DNA of 64,000 nucleotides, from positions 10,435,856-10,499,855 of the forward strand of contig NZ_CP012159.1 in the NCBI RefSeq assembly GCF_001189295.1. The letters run 5' to 3'. The notes under the pieces are model-generated. The model was not told the origin of the DNA. It saw only the letters and a program-made list of their open reading frames with translations, and did not search any database. The DNA is from Chondromyces crocatus. Lineage in GTDB: Bacteria > Myxococcota_A > Polyangia > Polyangiales > Polyangiaceae. Shown here piece by piece: positions 24,100 to 33,135 of this stretch; positions within the stretch are counted from its first letter, which is position 1, and each line of letters starts with the position of its first letter. A program made the translations under genes and the position numbers.

Positions 24100-24948
24100 A
24101 TGTCGAAAGCTGACCCGACCCAGGCCTCCCTGGAGGCCGAGAACGCGGTCCTCCGCCAGCGTATCGCCGAGCTGGAAGCAGCCCTCATCCAGAGCGATCG
24201 GACCTTGCAGACGATCATCGATCAGGTGCCGGGTCTCGTTTATGCGCGAGAGCACGAGTCGCGGAGAATCATCTTCATCAATCACGCAGGCGCGAGCTAC
24301 CTGGGCCTCGACACGGCCGACGTCATCGGGCGACCGGACAGTGACTTCTTTCCGCCCGAGATCATCGCCAAGTGGCACGAGACGGACGCGCAGGTCGTCG
24401 CCACGGGCCAGGTGAGCCACATCGAGGAGTCGGCGCCGTACGAGGATGGCCTGCACACCCATCGCACCATCAAGTTCCCTCTCGTCGACCGAGAGGGTCA
24501 CGTGCTCGCGGTGGGAGGGATCTCCATCGACATCACCGAGCAACGGCGCGCCGAAGAGCGCGCCCTCATGGCACACCGAGACGCCCTTCGGGAACTCTCG
24601 ACGCCCATCATCCCGCTCACCGACGATGCCCTGGTGATCCCCGTCGTGGGCGCGCTGGACGCGGTCCGCGCGCAGCAGCTCTTGGAGCAGCTCCTGGAGG
24701 GCGTGTCGAGCCGGAAGGCGCGGCTCGTGATCCTCGATGTGACGGCGACGGGCGACTTCGACGCCACCGTGGTCGAGCTGCTCCTCCAGGGGGCGAGGGC
24801 CGTGAGGTTGCTCGGAGCGCGTGTGATCCTGACCGGGATCAGCCCGGCCATGGCGCAATCGATGCTCTCGCTGGGGGTGGATCTGGAAGGGGTCGTGACG
24901 CTCGGCTCGCTGCTGGATGGGGTGAAATACGCGCTACGCCAGCGCTGA
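24100..24948 (+). CDS. PAS-STAS protein, RsbR-like stressosome component
   Basis: 282 residues. A short coiled coil (10-32) is followed by a PAS domain (about 33-150: YAREHESRRIIFINHAGASYLGL to GGISIDITEQ) and a STAS domain (about 165-280). The STAS part matches RsbR closely in pattern. LVILDVTATGDFDATVV carries Thr215 where B. subtilis RsbR has a phosphorylated Thr, and ILTGISPAMAQSMLSLGVDL has Ser254 where the second phospho-Thr sits. Such proteins sense a ligand through PAS and act with RsbS and RsbT kinase. Neither partner is in the window. Confidence 0.85.
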   Translation: MSKADPTQASLEAENAVLRQRIAELEAALIQSDRTLQTIIDQVPGLVYAREHESRRIIFINHAGASYLGLDTADVIGRPDSDFFPPEIIAKWHETDAQVVATGQVSHIEESAPYEDGLHTHRTIKFPLVDREGHVLAVGGISIDITEQRRAEERALMAHRDALRELSTPIIPLTDDALVIPVVGALDAVRAQQLLEQLLEGVSSRKARLVILDVTATGDFDATVVELLLQGARAVRLLGARVILTGISPAMAQSMLSLGVDLEGVVTLGSLLDGVKYALRQR

Positions 24949-24988
24949 CACGCAGCAAAGCGCTATACTCGGCGGCGGACTGCCCCCG

Positions 24989-26155
24989 ATGACCACCACC
25001 TTCGCCGCGCTGCTCTTCCGCCCCGCCGAGGTCCCCGAACGCGCTCTCTCCCAGGGCTTCGCCGTCGCGCTGGGCGGCTGGGACGTCCCGGCCCCACGCT
25101 TGATGGTCGCACCCCTCCCGGGCCTCCCGGGCTGGAGCGCCGCGTTCTACGCGAGCGGGCGGAAGGTGCTGCGAGGCGCCGAGGAAGAAGAGTTCGAGCA
25201 CGCTTGCGAGCTGTTCGAGGACGAGCTGCCACCCGCGCTGGGGGTGCTCGATGCCGCGGCGGCGCTCGGACATGCCGACGCCGTGCTCTACGCCATCACC
25301 TACACGGAAGGCGCGCTCCACGATGATGGGTGGCGCTTCGATGCGCGCGGGGTGGAGCGGTACTTCGTTCACGAGGAGGACGAAGGCGTCGAGGTGGGGT
25401 TCGAGACACCGGAAGCGGGGGGGGCGAAGCTCCTCGAGGTCCCGTCGACGTCCGACGACTCCGACGACGACGAGGTGGCGCCGCAGGTCATCGAGACCGC
25501 AGCGAAGCCGCACCGAGGCTCGACCTTCCTCTCGAAGGAGCTGGGCGTCGCCGTGGTCCCGGCGCTCGTGGGGGCCCTCTTCATGGCCGATCGGCGGGTC
25601 GACGTGCGCCTGGTGGGAGCCGACGCGGCGGCCATCGAAGAGCAGGTCAGGCGGCTCAACAGCGCGCTGCGCAGGGTGGATGGGCGCGGCGCCGTCGCGT
25701 CACCACCGCAGGTCGCCGAGGTGATCGCGCCGGACACCTACCGCGCCTTCGCGCGGGTCTACGACTGGGCGGATCCGGCCGATCCGCGCGACCTCTACCG
25801 CGAGCTCGCCATCGGGCGCGTGGAGGGGGCGCTCCGGTTCCTGCGGGCAGAGGATTACCAGGCGTTCGAGGCCGATCCGACGCTACGGAGCGCAGCGCAG
25901 CAAGGGTGGTATCCCATCGCGCAGCTCACGGGTTCGGCGCTCACCGGCGCGTCGTCACAAGGTGTGCTGGCGCTCGCATCGGACGGGGATCGCCTCGCGC
26001 TGCTGCGGCCTCAGGGCCGGATCGAGGAAGCGGGGCCGCGGTTCGGGGAGCTTTTGCAGTACCTCGCGCTGGGCTGGTCGAAGCGCAACGATGCGGAAGA
26101 AGACCTGATCGGCGCGCTCATGTTGCGCGCGAGGCTGCGGGTCGAGACGACCTGA
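24989..26155 (+). CDS. Unrecognised 388-residue soluble protein
   Basis: No family recognised. The ATG at 24989 begins [20 protein letters not shown]. There is no signal peptide or membrane segment. Residues 1-145 form a compact domain, followed by a very acidic linker ([13 protein letters not shown], about 151-165) and a second domain of 220 residues with alternating hydrophobic and charged helices. Two Trp and several FRPAE/GWDVP elements suggest a globular enzyme-like or scaffold fold, but I cannot name it. It is followed by the cyclophilin gene after 50 bp. Confidence 0.6.
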   Translation: MTTTFAALLFRPAEVPERALSQGFAVALGGWDVPAPRLMVAPLPGLPGWSAAFYASGRKVLRGAEEEEFEHACELFEDELPPALGVLDAAAALGHADAVLYAITYTEGALHDDGWRFDARGVERYFVHEEDEGVEVGFETPEAGGAKLLEVPSTSDDSDDDEVAPQVIETAAKPHRGSTFLSKELGVAVVPALVGALFMADRRVDVRLVGADAAAIEEQVRRLNSALRRVDGRGAVASPPQVAEVIAPDTYRAFARVYDWADPADPRDLYRELAIGRVEGALRFLRAEDYQAFEADPTLRSAAQQGWYPIAQLTGSALTGASSQGVLALASDGDRLALLRPQGRIEEAGPRFGELLQYLALGWSKRNDAEEDLIGALMLRARLRVETT

Positions 26156-26205
26156 GTCGAGCAGCGATGGCCACGAGGCGGCGTCTGCGTGCTAGCCTGC
26201 GCGCC

Positions 26206-26724
26206 ATGGCGAACCCTACTGCGCTCCTCGAGACCTCGCTCGGTAACATCACCGTCGAGCTGTACCTCGACAAGATGCCGATCACCGCAGGCAATTTCCT
26301 CAAGCTCGCCAAGAGCGGGTTCTACGATGGCCTCCACTTCCACCGGGTCATCAACGGATTCATGCTCCAGTTCGGGTGCCCCCACAGCCGCGATCCGAAG
26401 TCGCCGCGCGCAGGCACGGGCGACAGCCCCGACGGCACCATCCGTGACGAGCACCCGGCCGACGCGAAGTTCTCGAACGAGCCGGGCACGCTGTCGATGG
26501 CCAACACGGGCGCTCCGAACAGCGGTAGCTGTCAGTTCTTCGTCAACACCGTGCACAACGGCTACCTCGACTGGTTCTCGCCGGGGCCGTCGAAGCACCC
26601 GGTGTTCGGTCGGGTGACGTCCGGGATGGACGTCGTTCACGCGATCGAGAAGACCCCCACCGACCGCAACGACCGGCCCGTGACGCCGGTGCAGATGAAG
26701 AAGGTGACCGTCCAGGAGGGGTGA
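26206..26724 (+). CDS. Peptidyl-prolyl cis-trans isomerase, cyclophilin type
   Basis: 172 residues from the ATG at 26206. A longer in-frame extension to the left lies inside the preceding gene and is rejected. Cyclophilin motifs are complete: [31 protein letters not shown] (catalytic Arg and Phe), [18 protein letters not shown], and [16 protein letters not shown]. There is no signal peptide, so it is the cytosolic PpiB type. It catalyses proline isomerisation in protein folding. The insert [18 protein letters not shown] is common in delta-proteobacterial-type members. A terminator-like hairpin follows 8 bp after the stop. Confidence 0.93.
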   Translation: MANPTALLETSLGNITVELYLDKMPITAGNFLKLAKSGFYDGLHFHRVINGFMLQFGCPHSRDPKSPRAGTGDSPDGTIRDEHPADAKFSNEPGTLSMANTGAPNSGSCQFFVNTVHNGYLDWFSPGPSKHPVFGRVTSGMDVVHAIEKTPTDRNDRPVTPVQMKKVTVQEG

Positions 26725-26732
26725 TCCCACCT

Positions 26733-26762
26733 CGACCGGAGCTGCGGGGGGGGCTTCGGTCG
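26733..26762. terminator. 10-bp stem hairpin between convergent genes
   Basis: CGACCGGAGC (26733-26742) pairs with GCTTCGGTCG (26753-26762) with one G-T wobble across a 10-nt loop. It lies 8 bp after the cyclophilin stop and upstream of the stop of the convergent kinase gene, so it may serve both. There is no clear T-tract. Confidence 0.5.
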
Positions 26763-26764
26763 GC

Positions 26765-26816
26765 GGTCGTCGTGTCGAAATCGGCGGTCGAAATCGGCGG
26801 TCGTCGTGTCAGAAGC
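26765..26816. repeat. TCGGCGGTCG direct repeats between convergent genes
   Basis: The string tcggcggtcgtcgtgtc occurs twice, with a shorter tcggcggtcgaaa copy between. The copies extend to the kinase stop codon. Confidence 0.6.
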
Positions 26817-28308
26817 CGATGGTGTCCCGTGTGGCCGTGGGCCTGGGCGTCCCCTTCGGCGTGGAGCCCGAGACGGGGCCTGTGCGCCCCGCGGGCCGAG
26901 ACGGGGTCGCAGCGCCCGTCGCCTTCGAGGGTGACGTTTGCACGCTCTGCGGCGCCGCAGCAGGACGCTCGCGAGTCGTCTCCGAAGCCGCGGGGGAAGC
27001 CGTGGGCTCAGCTTCCGGGGGAGCCGCCACCAGCACCGTCGCGACGGTGGAGCTGACCGGGCGCGTGTCGACCTCCGCCGTCGAGCCGAGCATCGTCGCG
27101 CTCGTAAGCGTCGACGTGCCCGCAGCCCCCGCAGGCACCTCGCCACCTCGGAGAAGCAGGACAGCGCCGACGGCCCCGCCGATCGCGGCAAGGCAGGCCA
27201 CGAGGAGGAGGGTGACGAGCGGCCGCGTCGAAGGCCCCGTTCGAGGCACCGCGCTCACCGCCAGGTTGCCCTGGGCGACGCTGGAAGGACCGCTCCGGTC
27301 GAGAGGAGCAGCGCCACCCGGGAGCGCGCTGAAGGGCAGCACGGGCGCTGGCTCGTTCAGCGAGAGCGAGGTCTTCGTCCTGTCCAGCCCCTCGGGAGGC
27401 TGAAGCGCTCCCTCCGCGCCGAGGACGGGAGCAGGCAGCGCCGTACCTGACCACGCGGTCCAGGAAGCCCCCATGACCGCCTGCTCCAGCGTCTCGGAAA
27501 GCTCCCTGGCCGACTGGAATCTGTGCTGCGGCTCCCGCTGCAGCGCCCGGTGGAACCAGGCGTCGATCGCCAGCGGCAGGCCCGGTTGCACCGCGCTCGG
27601 CAACGGATGGACGCCCGTGTACACCGCCACCGACAGCGCCCCCAGCGTGTCGCCCGTGAACGGTGGGCGCCCGGTCATCGCGTGGTATGCGACCACCGCC
27701 AGCGACCAGAGATCGGCGCGGTGATCCGTGTGCTTTGCGCTGAAGAGCTGCTCGGGGCTCATGTAGAGCGGGGTCCCGACCATGCTCCCCGTCGTGGTCA
27801 TGCCTGCGTCCTGATGACTCCCCTGCTTGGCGACGCCGAAGTCGATGACCTTCACGAGGAGCTCCCCATCCACCTCGGTGAGGAACAGGTTGTCCGGCTT
27901 GATGTCGCGGTGAACGATGCCCGCTTCATGGGCCCGGGTGAGCGCCTTGGCGACCTGGGTGACGATGAGCGCGGTGTCCCGTGGAGGGAGCGCCCCGAGC
28001 CGCTTCACGCGGTCGCCGAGCAGCTCGCCTTCCAGCAGCTCCATCACGATGAAGGGCAGCCCCTCCGAGGTGACGCCGTGATCGAAGACCTGCGCCACGT
28101 GCGGGCTCCGGATCTGCGCGGCGGCCATGGCCTCGCGGCGGAAGCGCAGCACCATCGACTCGTCGGTGAGGAGCTGCTGGGCGATGAACTTCACCGCCAC
28201 CTGGATCCCCAGGCCCAGGTGATCGGCGATCCAGACGCTCCCCATCCCACCCTTCCCCAGGGGCTGAACCAGCCGGAGGGTGGTGGTGATGTGCTGCCCG
28301 GGTTGCAT
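26809..28308 (-). CDS. Membrane-anchored Hanks-type Ser/Thr protein kinase
   Basis: 499 residues. The kinase domain (about 10-275) is complete: glycine loop LGKGGMGSVW, catalytic Lys40, HRDIKPDN (Asp135), DFGVAK (156-161), GTPLYMSPEQL and HRADLWSLAVV. A Pro/Ala linker leads to one membrane helix at about 367-388 (LVTLLLVACLAAIGGAVGAVLLL). A Ser/Thr/Pro-rich extracytoplasmic tail of 110 residues follows, without PASTA or other sensor domains. It probably autophosphorylates and signals from the inner membrane. The targets are unknown. Confidence 0.93.
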   Translation of the reverse strand: MQPGQHITTTLRLVQPLGKGGMGSVWIADHLGLGIQVAVKFIAQQLLTDESMVLRFRREAMAAAQIRSPHVAQVFDHGVTSEGLPFIVMELLEGELLGDRVKRLGALPPRDTALIVTQVAKALTRAHEAGIVHRDIKPDNLFLTEVDGELLVKVIDFGVAKQGSHQDAGMTTTGSMVGTPLYMSPEQLFSAKHTDHRADLWSLAVVAYHAMTGRPPFTGDTLGALSVAVYTGVHPLPSAVQPGLPLAIDAWFHRALQREPQHRFQSARELSETLEQAVMGASWTAWSGTALPAPVLGAEGALQPPEGLDRTKTSLSLNEPAPVLPFSALPGGAAPLDRSGPSSVAQGNLAVSAVPRTGPSTRPLVTLLLVACLAAIGGAVGAVLLLRGGEVPAGAAGTSTLTSATMLGSTAEVDTRPVSSTVATVLVAAPPEAEPTASPAASETTRERPAAAPQSVQTSPSKATGAATPSRPAGRTGPVSGSTPKGTPRPTATRDTIGF

Positions 28309-28631
28309 GAGGTCTCTCGTCGTACCGGCCTGGGCATGACCCCTGGATGCTGCGCCAGGGCAATCGCCATCCTCCGAAGCCGATCGGGAAGCCGCAGCGT
28401 AACTGGGTCACCCTGCATCGCCAAGCGACCTGACTGGCCTCGAGGGACGGTGCCACGGTGGCGCAGCGAAGGCTGCCGTCGTGCAGCGAAGGCTGCCGTC
28501 GTGCAGCGAAGAGGGATGTCTGCTGGGCTGGAGCCGAAGGAGCGCGCGCCCGGGAGCGCTTGCGCGAGGCGGGAGAGGAGACGTGGCCACGCTCGGTTCG
28601 ACGCGCGCGGCCACACGCAGCAGGGCTCAGG
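28309..28631. other. Intergenic region with a 20-bp tandem repeat
   Basis: 323 bp between two minus-strand genes, holding the kinase promoter. At 28461-28514 the unit gtgcagcgaaggctgccgtc occurs twice and then partly a third time (starts 28461, 28481, 28501). The overlapping open frames here are unsupported. Confidence 0.55.
28461..28514. repeat. 20-bp tandem repeat, 2.6 copies
   Basis: Units start at 28461, 28481 and 28501. The first two differ by one base. They lie upstream of the kinase gene. Purpose unknown. Confidence 0.75.
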
Positions 28632-31070
28632 TCACAGGTTCGCGGACCCGGGCGTCAGGTTCGTGGAGAGCGCCCAGTCGGTGCTCGCATTGTCGGCGTC
28701 CTGCCCGTTCGGGGTCCGACCCAGCGAGACGTCGATCGCGTTGCTGTCCGCCACCGACGCTGCGAGCGCGGTGCCCTCGACGAGGCTCACGGTGCCCACG
28801 CCCGGGATGATCGCGGCGGTGATGCTGCCTTCGTAGGAGAGCTTGTCGATGACCGTGCTTCCGCGGATGAGCGCGACGCCCTCCTTGTCGTTCTGGATCC
28901 GGTTCGATTGCGCGCCCGTCCAGTTGATCTTCTTCGCACCGGCCGCCGCAGTGACCGCCGTGGAGCCGACCACGAGGTACTGCCCGGGATCGAGAATCCC
29001 AGCGGAGCTCAGGTCGACCGTCATGTAGACGGCGTTGTCGCCACCGTTGACGAAGACGAGCGAATGGCTGGCGAGGTCCACGGCGCGGCTGGTCGGGTTG
29101 TAGATCTCGACATACTCGGCGTTGTCGGTGCTGATGTTGTCGTAATCGATCTCATTGATGACCAGGTGCTGATGGCCCGCTGGCGCCGAGAACGACCCCT
29201 GCAGCGAGACGCCCGCATAGGGCGACCAGGCATGGAGCATGATGTGATAGGTGCCGGGCTGGATGTTGGTGATCGTGCAGGTCTCGGAGTTTCCAGCGGC
29301 GAAGGGACGGCACTGGTAAGAGGTCATCGTCGGGACGGTGCCGAACTGGACGTAGAGATCGGCATCTCCCGTCCCACCGGAGATGTTGAAGGACAGGCTC
29401 GAGGCGCTCGCGGGCACCTCGAGGCTGAAATACGAAAGGTGCCCTCGGACCGCGCCATTCAGCCCGGAGACGGCCACCCCGTTCTGGAGCGGCGTCGGAT
29501 TGGGCGTCCCCACGCCGACGGCCTCCCACGCTCGAATCACCTGATCCTGATCGGCCAGGTTGCCCACGATGCTGTAGGCCGCGGCCAGCGTGGCGAACTT
29601 GGCATCCTCGAAGCTCGCATTCGACGTCAAATAGTTCGCGTTCGCCGAAAAGAAGATCCTCGCGGCCTTCTCGATGCCGAGCCCGGTGACGTTCACCGTG
29701 GTCCGCCCCTGCGGATGCAGCCCTCCCTGCGCCAGGAGATGGAACGCCAGGTTGGAGATCCCCGCCGCGTGATGCACATCCATCCCCGGCGTGTAGTCCG
29801 CGAAGTGATCGATCGAATTCCCATCGAGCGAGGGATCGTTCAGGTACCGCATGGCATCGCCAGAGATCGCCGGCGTCCACACATCCTCGCCGATCTTCCA
29901 GGTGTCTGCGCTCACGACCTCGCCATCGATGAACCACTCGCAGAGGCTGCCCATGATGTCGCTGAACGACTCGTTGAGCGCGCCGGACTGGCCCGTGTAA
30001 GCGAGGTTCGATTCGTACTGGGTGACGGCGTGAGTGAACTCGTGGGCCGTCACATCCAGCGCGGAGGCGAGGTTGCCGACCGTCGTCCCATTGCCGCCGC
30101 CGAAGACGAGCTGCGAGCCATTCCAGAACGAGTTCACGTTGTTCACGCCATAACGAACGGTACTCGTGATCGTCCCCCCGGCCCCGTCGAACGAGTCGCG
30201 CAGCAGCAGGATCCGATAACAATCGTGGACGGCGCCCAGCCAGTCGTAGTTGGTGTTGACGATGCCATCACCCACGAGAGACTGCCCCTCGGTGCGCGCC
30301 AGCGTCCCCGGCAGGGTCGTGGTGTTTCCCGCATTGTGGACCCTGCGGTTCAGCGCGAGGTGCACATGAGGCAATCGCTTGACGATCGTCCGATCGATCG
30401 CGTCGACGAGGACGGTATCGTGCACGGGCACATCGTCTTCCGCCATTCCGACGACATCGACGGAGTACACCAGCGCGAGCTTCTCCGCATTCCCCTCGGC
30501 CAGGTAATAAGCGAGTTCCACCTCGCCCTTCACCGTCACGTCGCTGGCCTCGGTGGCGTCTCGCGCGATGCGGCGCGCTTCATCCGCGTCGATGACGGCG
30601 GCCGCCGGCGCCTCCAGATCGGCGCGCGCGCTGCCATTGGCCGCCGTGATGACGCCATCGCGCACGTGGAGGAGAAGCTCCGCGCCAATCACCTTCAGGC
30701 CATTCTTCACCTGAGAGAACCGGAAATGCTGCTCGCCGTTCTCGTCGGTGCGGGCTCGTCGGAGCACGAGTTCTCCCGCGTCGGCGCTGAAGATCGGCGC
30801 AATCGCGGTGAGCGCGGCATTGAAGTCCGTCTTCTCCAGGGCGTCGGCGACCTGCAACGCGCCGAGATCGCCCATCACCATGCGCGGAATGGCTGCGTGA
30901 TCGAGCTGCAGAACACGCGCCTCCGGGAGGGCGGCGAGGTGGGCGAGGATGTCCGCCCCACGCTCGTCACGAGGGCTCAAGAGGGTCTCTTCGTCATTCC
31001 CCTGGCATGCCGCTGCGGAAATGAACAACGACGTCAACGCGAGACCACGAAGCAGCTTCTTCCGGATCAT
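28632..31070 (-). CDS. Thermolysin-type (M4) metalloprotease lipoprotein with PPC and lamin-tail domains
   Basis: 812 residues. The lipobox SAAAC (Cys22) is followed by a propeptide (FTP/PepSY-type, about 30-235) and the M4 catalytic domain (about 240-545) with HEFTH at 343-347 and NESFSD with the third zinc ligand Glu367. A pre-peptidase C-terminal (PPC) domain spans about 555-635 (LSFNISGGTGDADLYVQFG). A lamin-tail domain spans about 640-760 (LVINEIDYDNISTDNAEYVEIYNP). It is a secreted or surface-anchored zinc protease, activated by propeptide removal. The lamin-tail domain may bind cell-surface or DNA/carbohydrate partners, which is inference. Confidence 0.93.
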   Translation of the reverse strand: MIRKKLLRGLALTSLFISAAACQGNDEETLLSPRDERGADILAHLAALPEARVLQLDHAAIPRMVMGDLGALQVADALEKTDFNAALTAIAPIFSADAGELVLRRARTDENGEQHFRFSQVKNGLKVIGAELLLHVRDGVITAANGSARADLEAPAAAVIDADEARRIARDATEASDVTVKGEVELAYYLAEGNAEKLALVYSVDVVGMAEDDVPVHDTVLVDAIDRTIVKRLPHVHLALNRRVHNAGNTTTLPGTLARTEGQSLVGDGIVNTNYDWLGAVHDCYRILLLRDSFDGAGGTITSTVRYGVNNVNSFWNGSQLVFGGGNGTTVGNLASALDVTAHEFTHAVTQYESNLAYTGQSGALNESFSDIMGSLCEWFIDGEVVSADTWKIGEDVWTPAISGDAMRYLNDPSLDGNSIDHFADYTPGMDVHHAAGISNLAFHLLAQGGLHPQGRTTVNVTGLGIEKAARIFFSANANYLTSNASFEDAKFATLAAAYSIVGNLADQDQVIRAWEAVGVGTPNPTPLQNGVAVSGLNGAVRGHLSYFSLEVPASASSLSFNISGGTGDADLYVQFGTVPTMTSYQCRPFAAGNSETCTITNIQPGTYHIMLHAWSPYAGVSLQGSFSAPAGHQHLVINEIDYDNISTDNAEYVEIYNPTSRAVDLASHSLVFVNGGDNAVYMTVDLSSAGILDPGQYLVVGSTAVTAAAGAKKINWTGAQSNRIQNDKEGVALIRGSTVIDKLSYEGSITAAIIPGVGTVSLVEGTALAASVADSNAIDVSLGRTPNGQDADNASTDWALSTNLTPGSANL

Positions 31071-31705
31071 GCAATCTCCTCATCAGAACGCACGGAACAC
31101 GAACGTTGCCTCCGGAGTCATGGCGATTCGCCGCTCCGAGGACGGGGTGGGCTCCATCATGTCGTCCCATTACCTCGAACGCCTGCGCGGCGTTTCGTGA
31201 CTATGGGCGCGACGGGTCCGGTACAATGTCCGAAATGGGATGAGTGCGTCAATGAGGGCGTGTGGAGGGTAGGACAGCCTTTATCCTAGCTGCGACCGGA
31301 CCATGAGTTCGGCGCCGGTTCGTCACGAGGGGACCGCCCCATTCGTCGGAGATCGGTGCGCACCGCAGCCCCGTCATCCAGGCAGGTCGAGACGGCGCGC
31401 CCAGGCGAAGCGCACGGAGACGAGACGAACGAAGGCCGGGCGCTGAGGCTGGGTGCGCTGAGGCTGGGCGCGCTGAGGAAGCCCATCGCCTGGTGAGCGA
31501 GGAGACGTCAGTTCAGAGGCTGCAATTTTCTTTCCGTGAGGATCGAGTCGGCGGGAAGGTGCGAGGTCATGCCGCTGGACGCGCCGTGGTAGGTTGGATC
31601 GTTCCTTCCGCGCGTCGCCGCTCTCCGAATCGCTCGCTGGGTTCTCTCCGGCCGAGCGCGAACCTCGGCGACGGCCAGCCCGCCTTCCCTCTCAGGAGAA
31701 CCTCG
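31071..31705. other. Divergent intergenic region between protease and monooxygenase genes
   Basis: 635 bp with the promoters of both divergent genes. At 31441-31478 a 15-bp unit cgctgaggctgggtg occurs 2.5 times. Open frames in it lack ribosome sites and domains. I see no certain promoter. Confidence 0.5.
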
Positions 31706-33025
31706 ATGCGTGCTGCCTTGTCACTCCTTGCACTCATGCCTCTCCTCGCCCTGGCTTGCGGCGGAGGAAATGACGACAGCACGTCGACGTCGACGAGCGG
31801 CCAGGGGGGCGCTGGAGGCGTGGGCGGGAGTGGTCCAGGCTCCGGACTGCCCTGTGACGTGGAGGCCGTCCTCCAGAAAAACTGTCGCTCCTGCCACGAC
31901 AGCTCGCCGAAATTCGGCGCGCCCAACCCGCTGGTGACCCACGACGATCTGCACGCCGCCGCGCGCAGCGACAGCTCGAAGCGCATCTACGAGCTGGTCG
32001 GCACGCGGATCCACGACGACGCGAAACCGATGCCCCCCCCGCCGAACGCGCGCGTGTCGGGGGACGAAGCCGCCATTCTGGATGCGTGGGTGGCCGCGGG
32101 CGCTCCAGCGAGCGCGGAGAGCTGCGGAAGCGGTGGTGCGGGTGGTGCCGGCGGCGAGGCCCCGCTGGGATGCACGCCCGACATCGAGCTCAAACCAACG
32201 TCCCCGTACGTCATGCCGCAGCAGGTCGAGGATGCGTACATGTGTTACGGCGTCACCCTCCAGCTCGATGGAAGGCGCCACATCACCACGCTCGCGCCGC
32301 TCATCGACAACAGCACCATCGTCCACCACATGCTGCTGTTCGCTGCCGACGCTCCCTATTCGACCGATCCGCGGCCTTGCAGCGGCGCCACGATGGGCCG
32401 CCTGATGGGGGTCTGGGCGCCGGGTGGCCAGGCCCTCCAGCTACCCGCGGAGGCCGGGTTCCCTGTCGAAGGGACGGCCCACTTCATCCTCCAGGTGCAC
32501 TACAGCAACCTGATGGGGCTCTCTGGCGAGCAGGACAGCTCGGGCTACCGGCTGTGCTCGACGACGAACTTGAGGCCCAACGACGCCGACATCATGGCGT
32601 TCGGCACCACGAGCATCAACATCCCCGCCAATGGATCGCAGGACCTCACCTGTGACCTCTCCATCCCGAACTACATCCCCGAGCTCAACATCATCGCGGG
32701 CATGCCGCACATGCACAAACTCGGCAGACAGATCGCCACGTCCCTCTTCCCGGGAGGCAGCTCGCCCCCCGTGGACCTCGGCTCGGCCGATCCCTGGGAC
32801 TTCGACAGCCAGGCGTGGTTGGACGTCTCCACCAAGCTCAAGCCAGGGGACCTCGTCCGGACACGCTGCGCCTGGAACAACCCGACGCCGACCAACGTCC
32901 AGTTCGGTGAAGATACGAGCGACGAGATGTGCTTCGGGTTCGTGATGTACTACCCGAAGATCGAGTTCCCGCAGTGGAACTGGGGTCTGCCGGCGTTCGC
33001 GTCGAGCTGCAGCCCCACTCCCTGA
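31706..33025 (+). CDS. Cytochrome c / copper type II monooxygenase (PHM-like) fusion lipoprotein
   Basis: 439 residues from the ATG at 31706, with CAGGAGAA 6 bp upstream. The lipobox LALAC gives Cys18. A Gly-rich linker leads to a small cytochrome c-like domain with CRSCH (Cys60, Cys63, His64) and a later KPMPPPP, where a Met ligand may lie. The rest matches copper type II ascorbate-dependent monooxygenases (peptidylglycine hydroxylase family). VHHML (His207, His208) and HYSN (His265) fit one copper site. PHMHK (His335, His337) and DEMCFGFVMYYP fit the other. It probably hydroxylates an unknown substrate in the periplasm, with the heme as built-in electron donor. Confidence 0.9.
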   Translation: MRAALSLLALMPLLALACGGGNDDSTSTSTSGQGGAGGVGGSGPGSGLPCDVEAVLQKNCRSCHDSSPKFGAPNPLVTHDDLHAAARSDSSKRIYELVGTRIHDDAKPMPPPPNARVSGDEAAILDAWVAAGAPASAESCGSGGAGGAGGEAPLGCTPDIELKPTSPYVMPQQVEDAYMCYGVTLQLDGRRHITTLAPLIDNSTIVHHMLLFAADAPYSTDPRPCSGATMGRLMGVWAPGGQALQLPAEAGFPVEGTAHFILQVHYSNLMGLSGEQDSSGYRLCSTTNLRPNDADIMAFGTTSINIPANGSQDLTCDLSIPNYIPELNIIAGMPHMHKLGRQIATSLFPGGSSPPVDLGSADPWDFDSQAWLDVSTKLKPGDLVRTRCAWNNPTPTNVQFGEDTSDEMCFGFVMYYPKIEFPQWNWGLPAFASSCSPTP

Positions 33026-33041
33026 CGGCGGTGCCACGCGA

Positions 33042-33062
33042 CGAGCCGCGCGCAGCGGCTCG
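33042..33062. terminator. 8-bp stem hairpin between convergent genes
   Basis: CGAGCCGC (33042-33049) pairs perfectly with GCGGCTCG (33055-33062) across a 5-nt loop. It lies 17 bp after the monooxygenase stop and before the convergent sdhB stop. There is no T-tract on the plus side. On either strand it would be a strong GC hairpin. Confidence 0.5.
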
Positions 33063-33135
33063 CCGTCGCCCCCCTACCTGACGCAGCGCTCGCGGGACCC
33101 GACGTCGAGTCCCGGCAGCGCCGCGCACACCGTGT

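Noticed and set aside
25330-26205. An N-terminal extension of the cyclophilin inside the preceding gene
   Set aside because: It is an out-of-frame shadow of the 388-residue gene. The ATG at 26206 starts the conserved cyclophilin domain.
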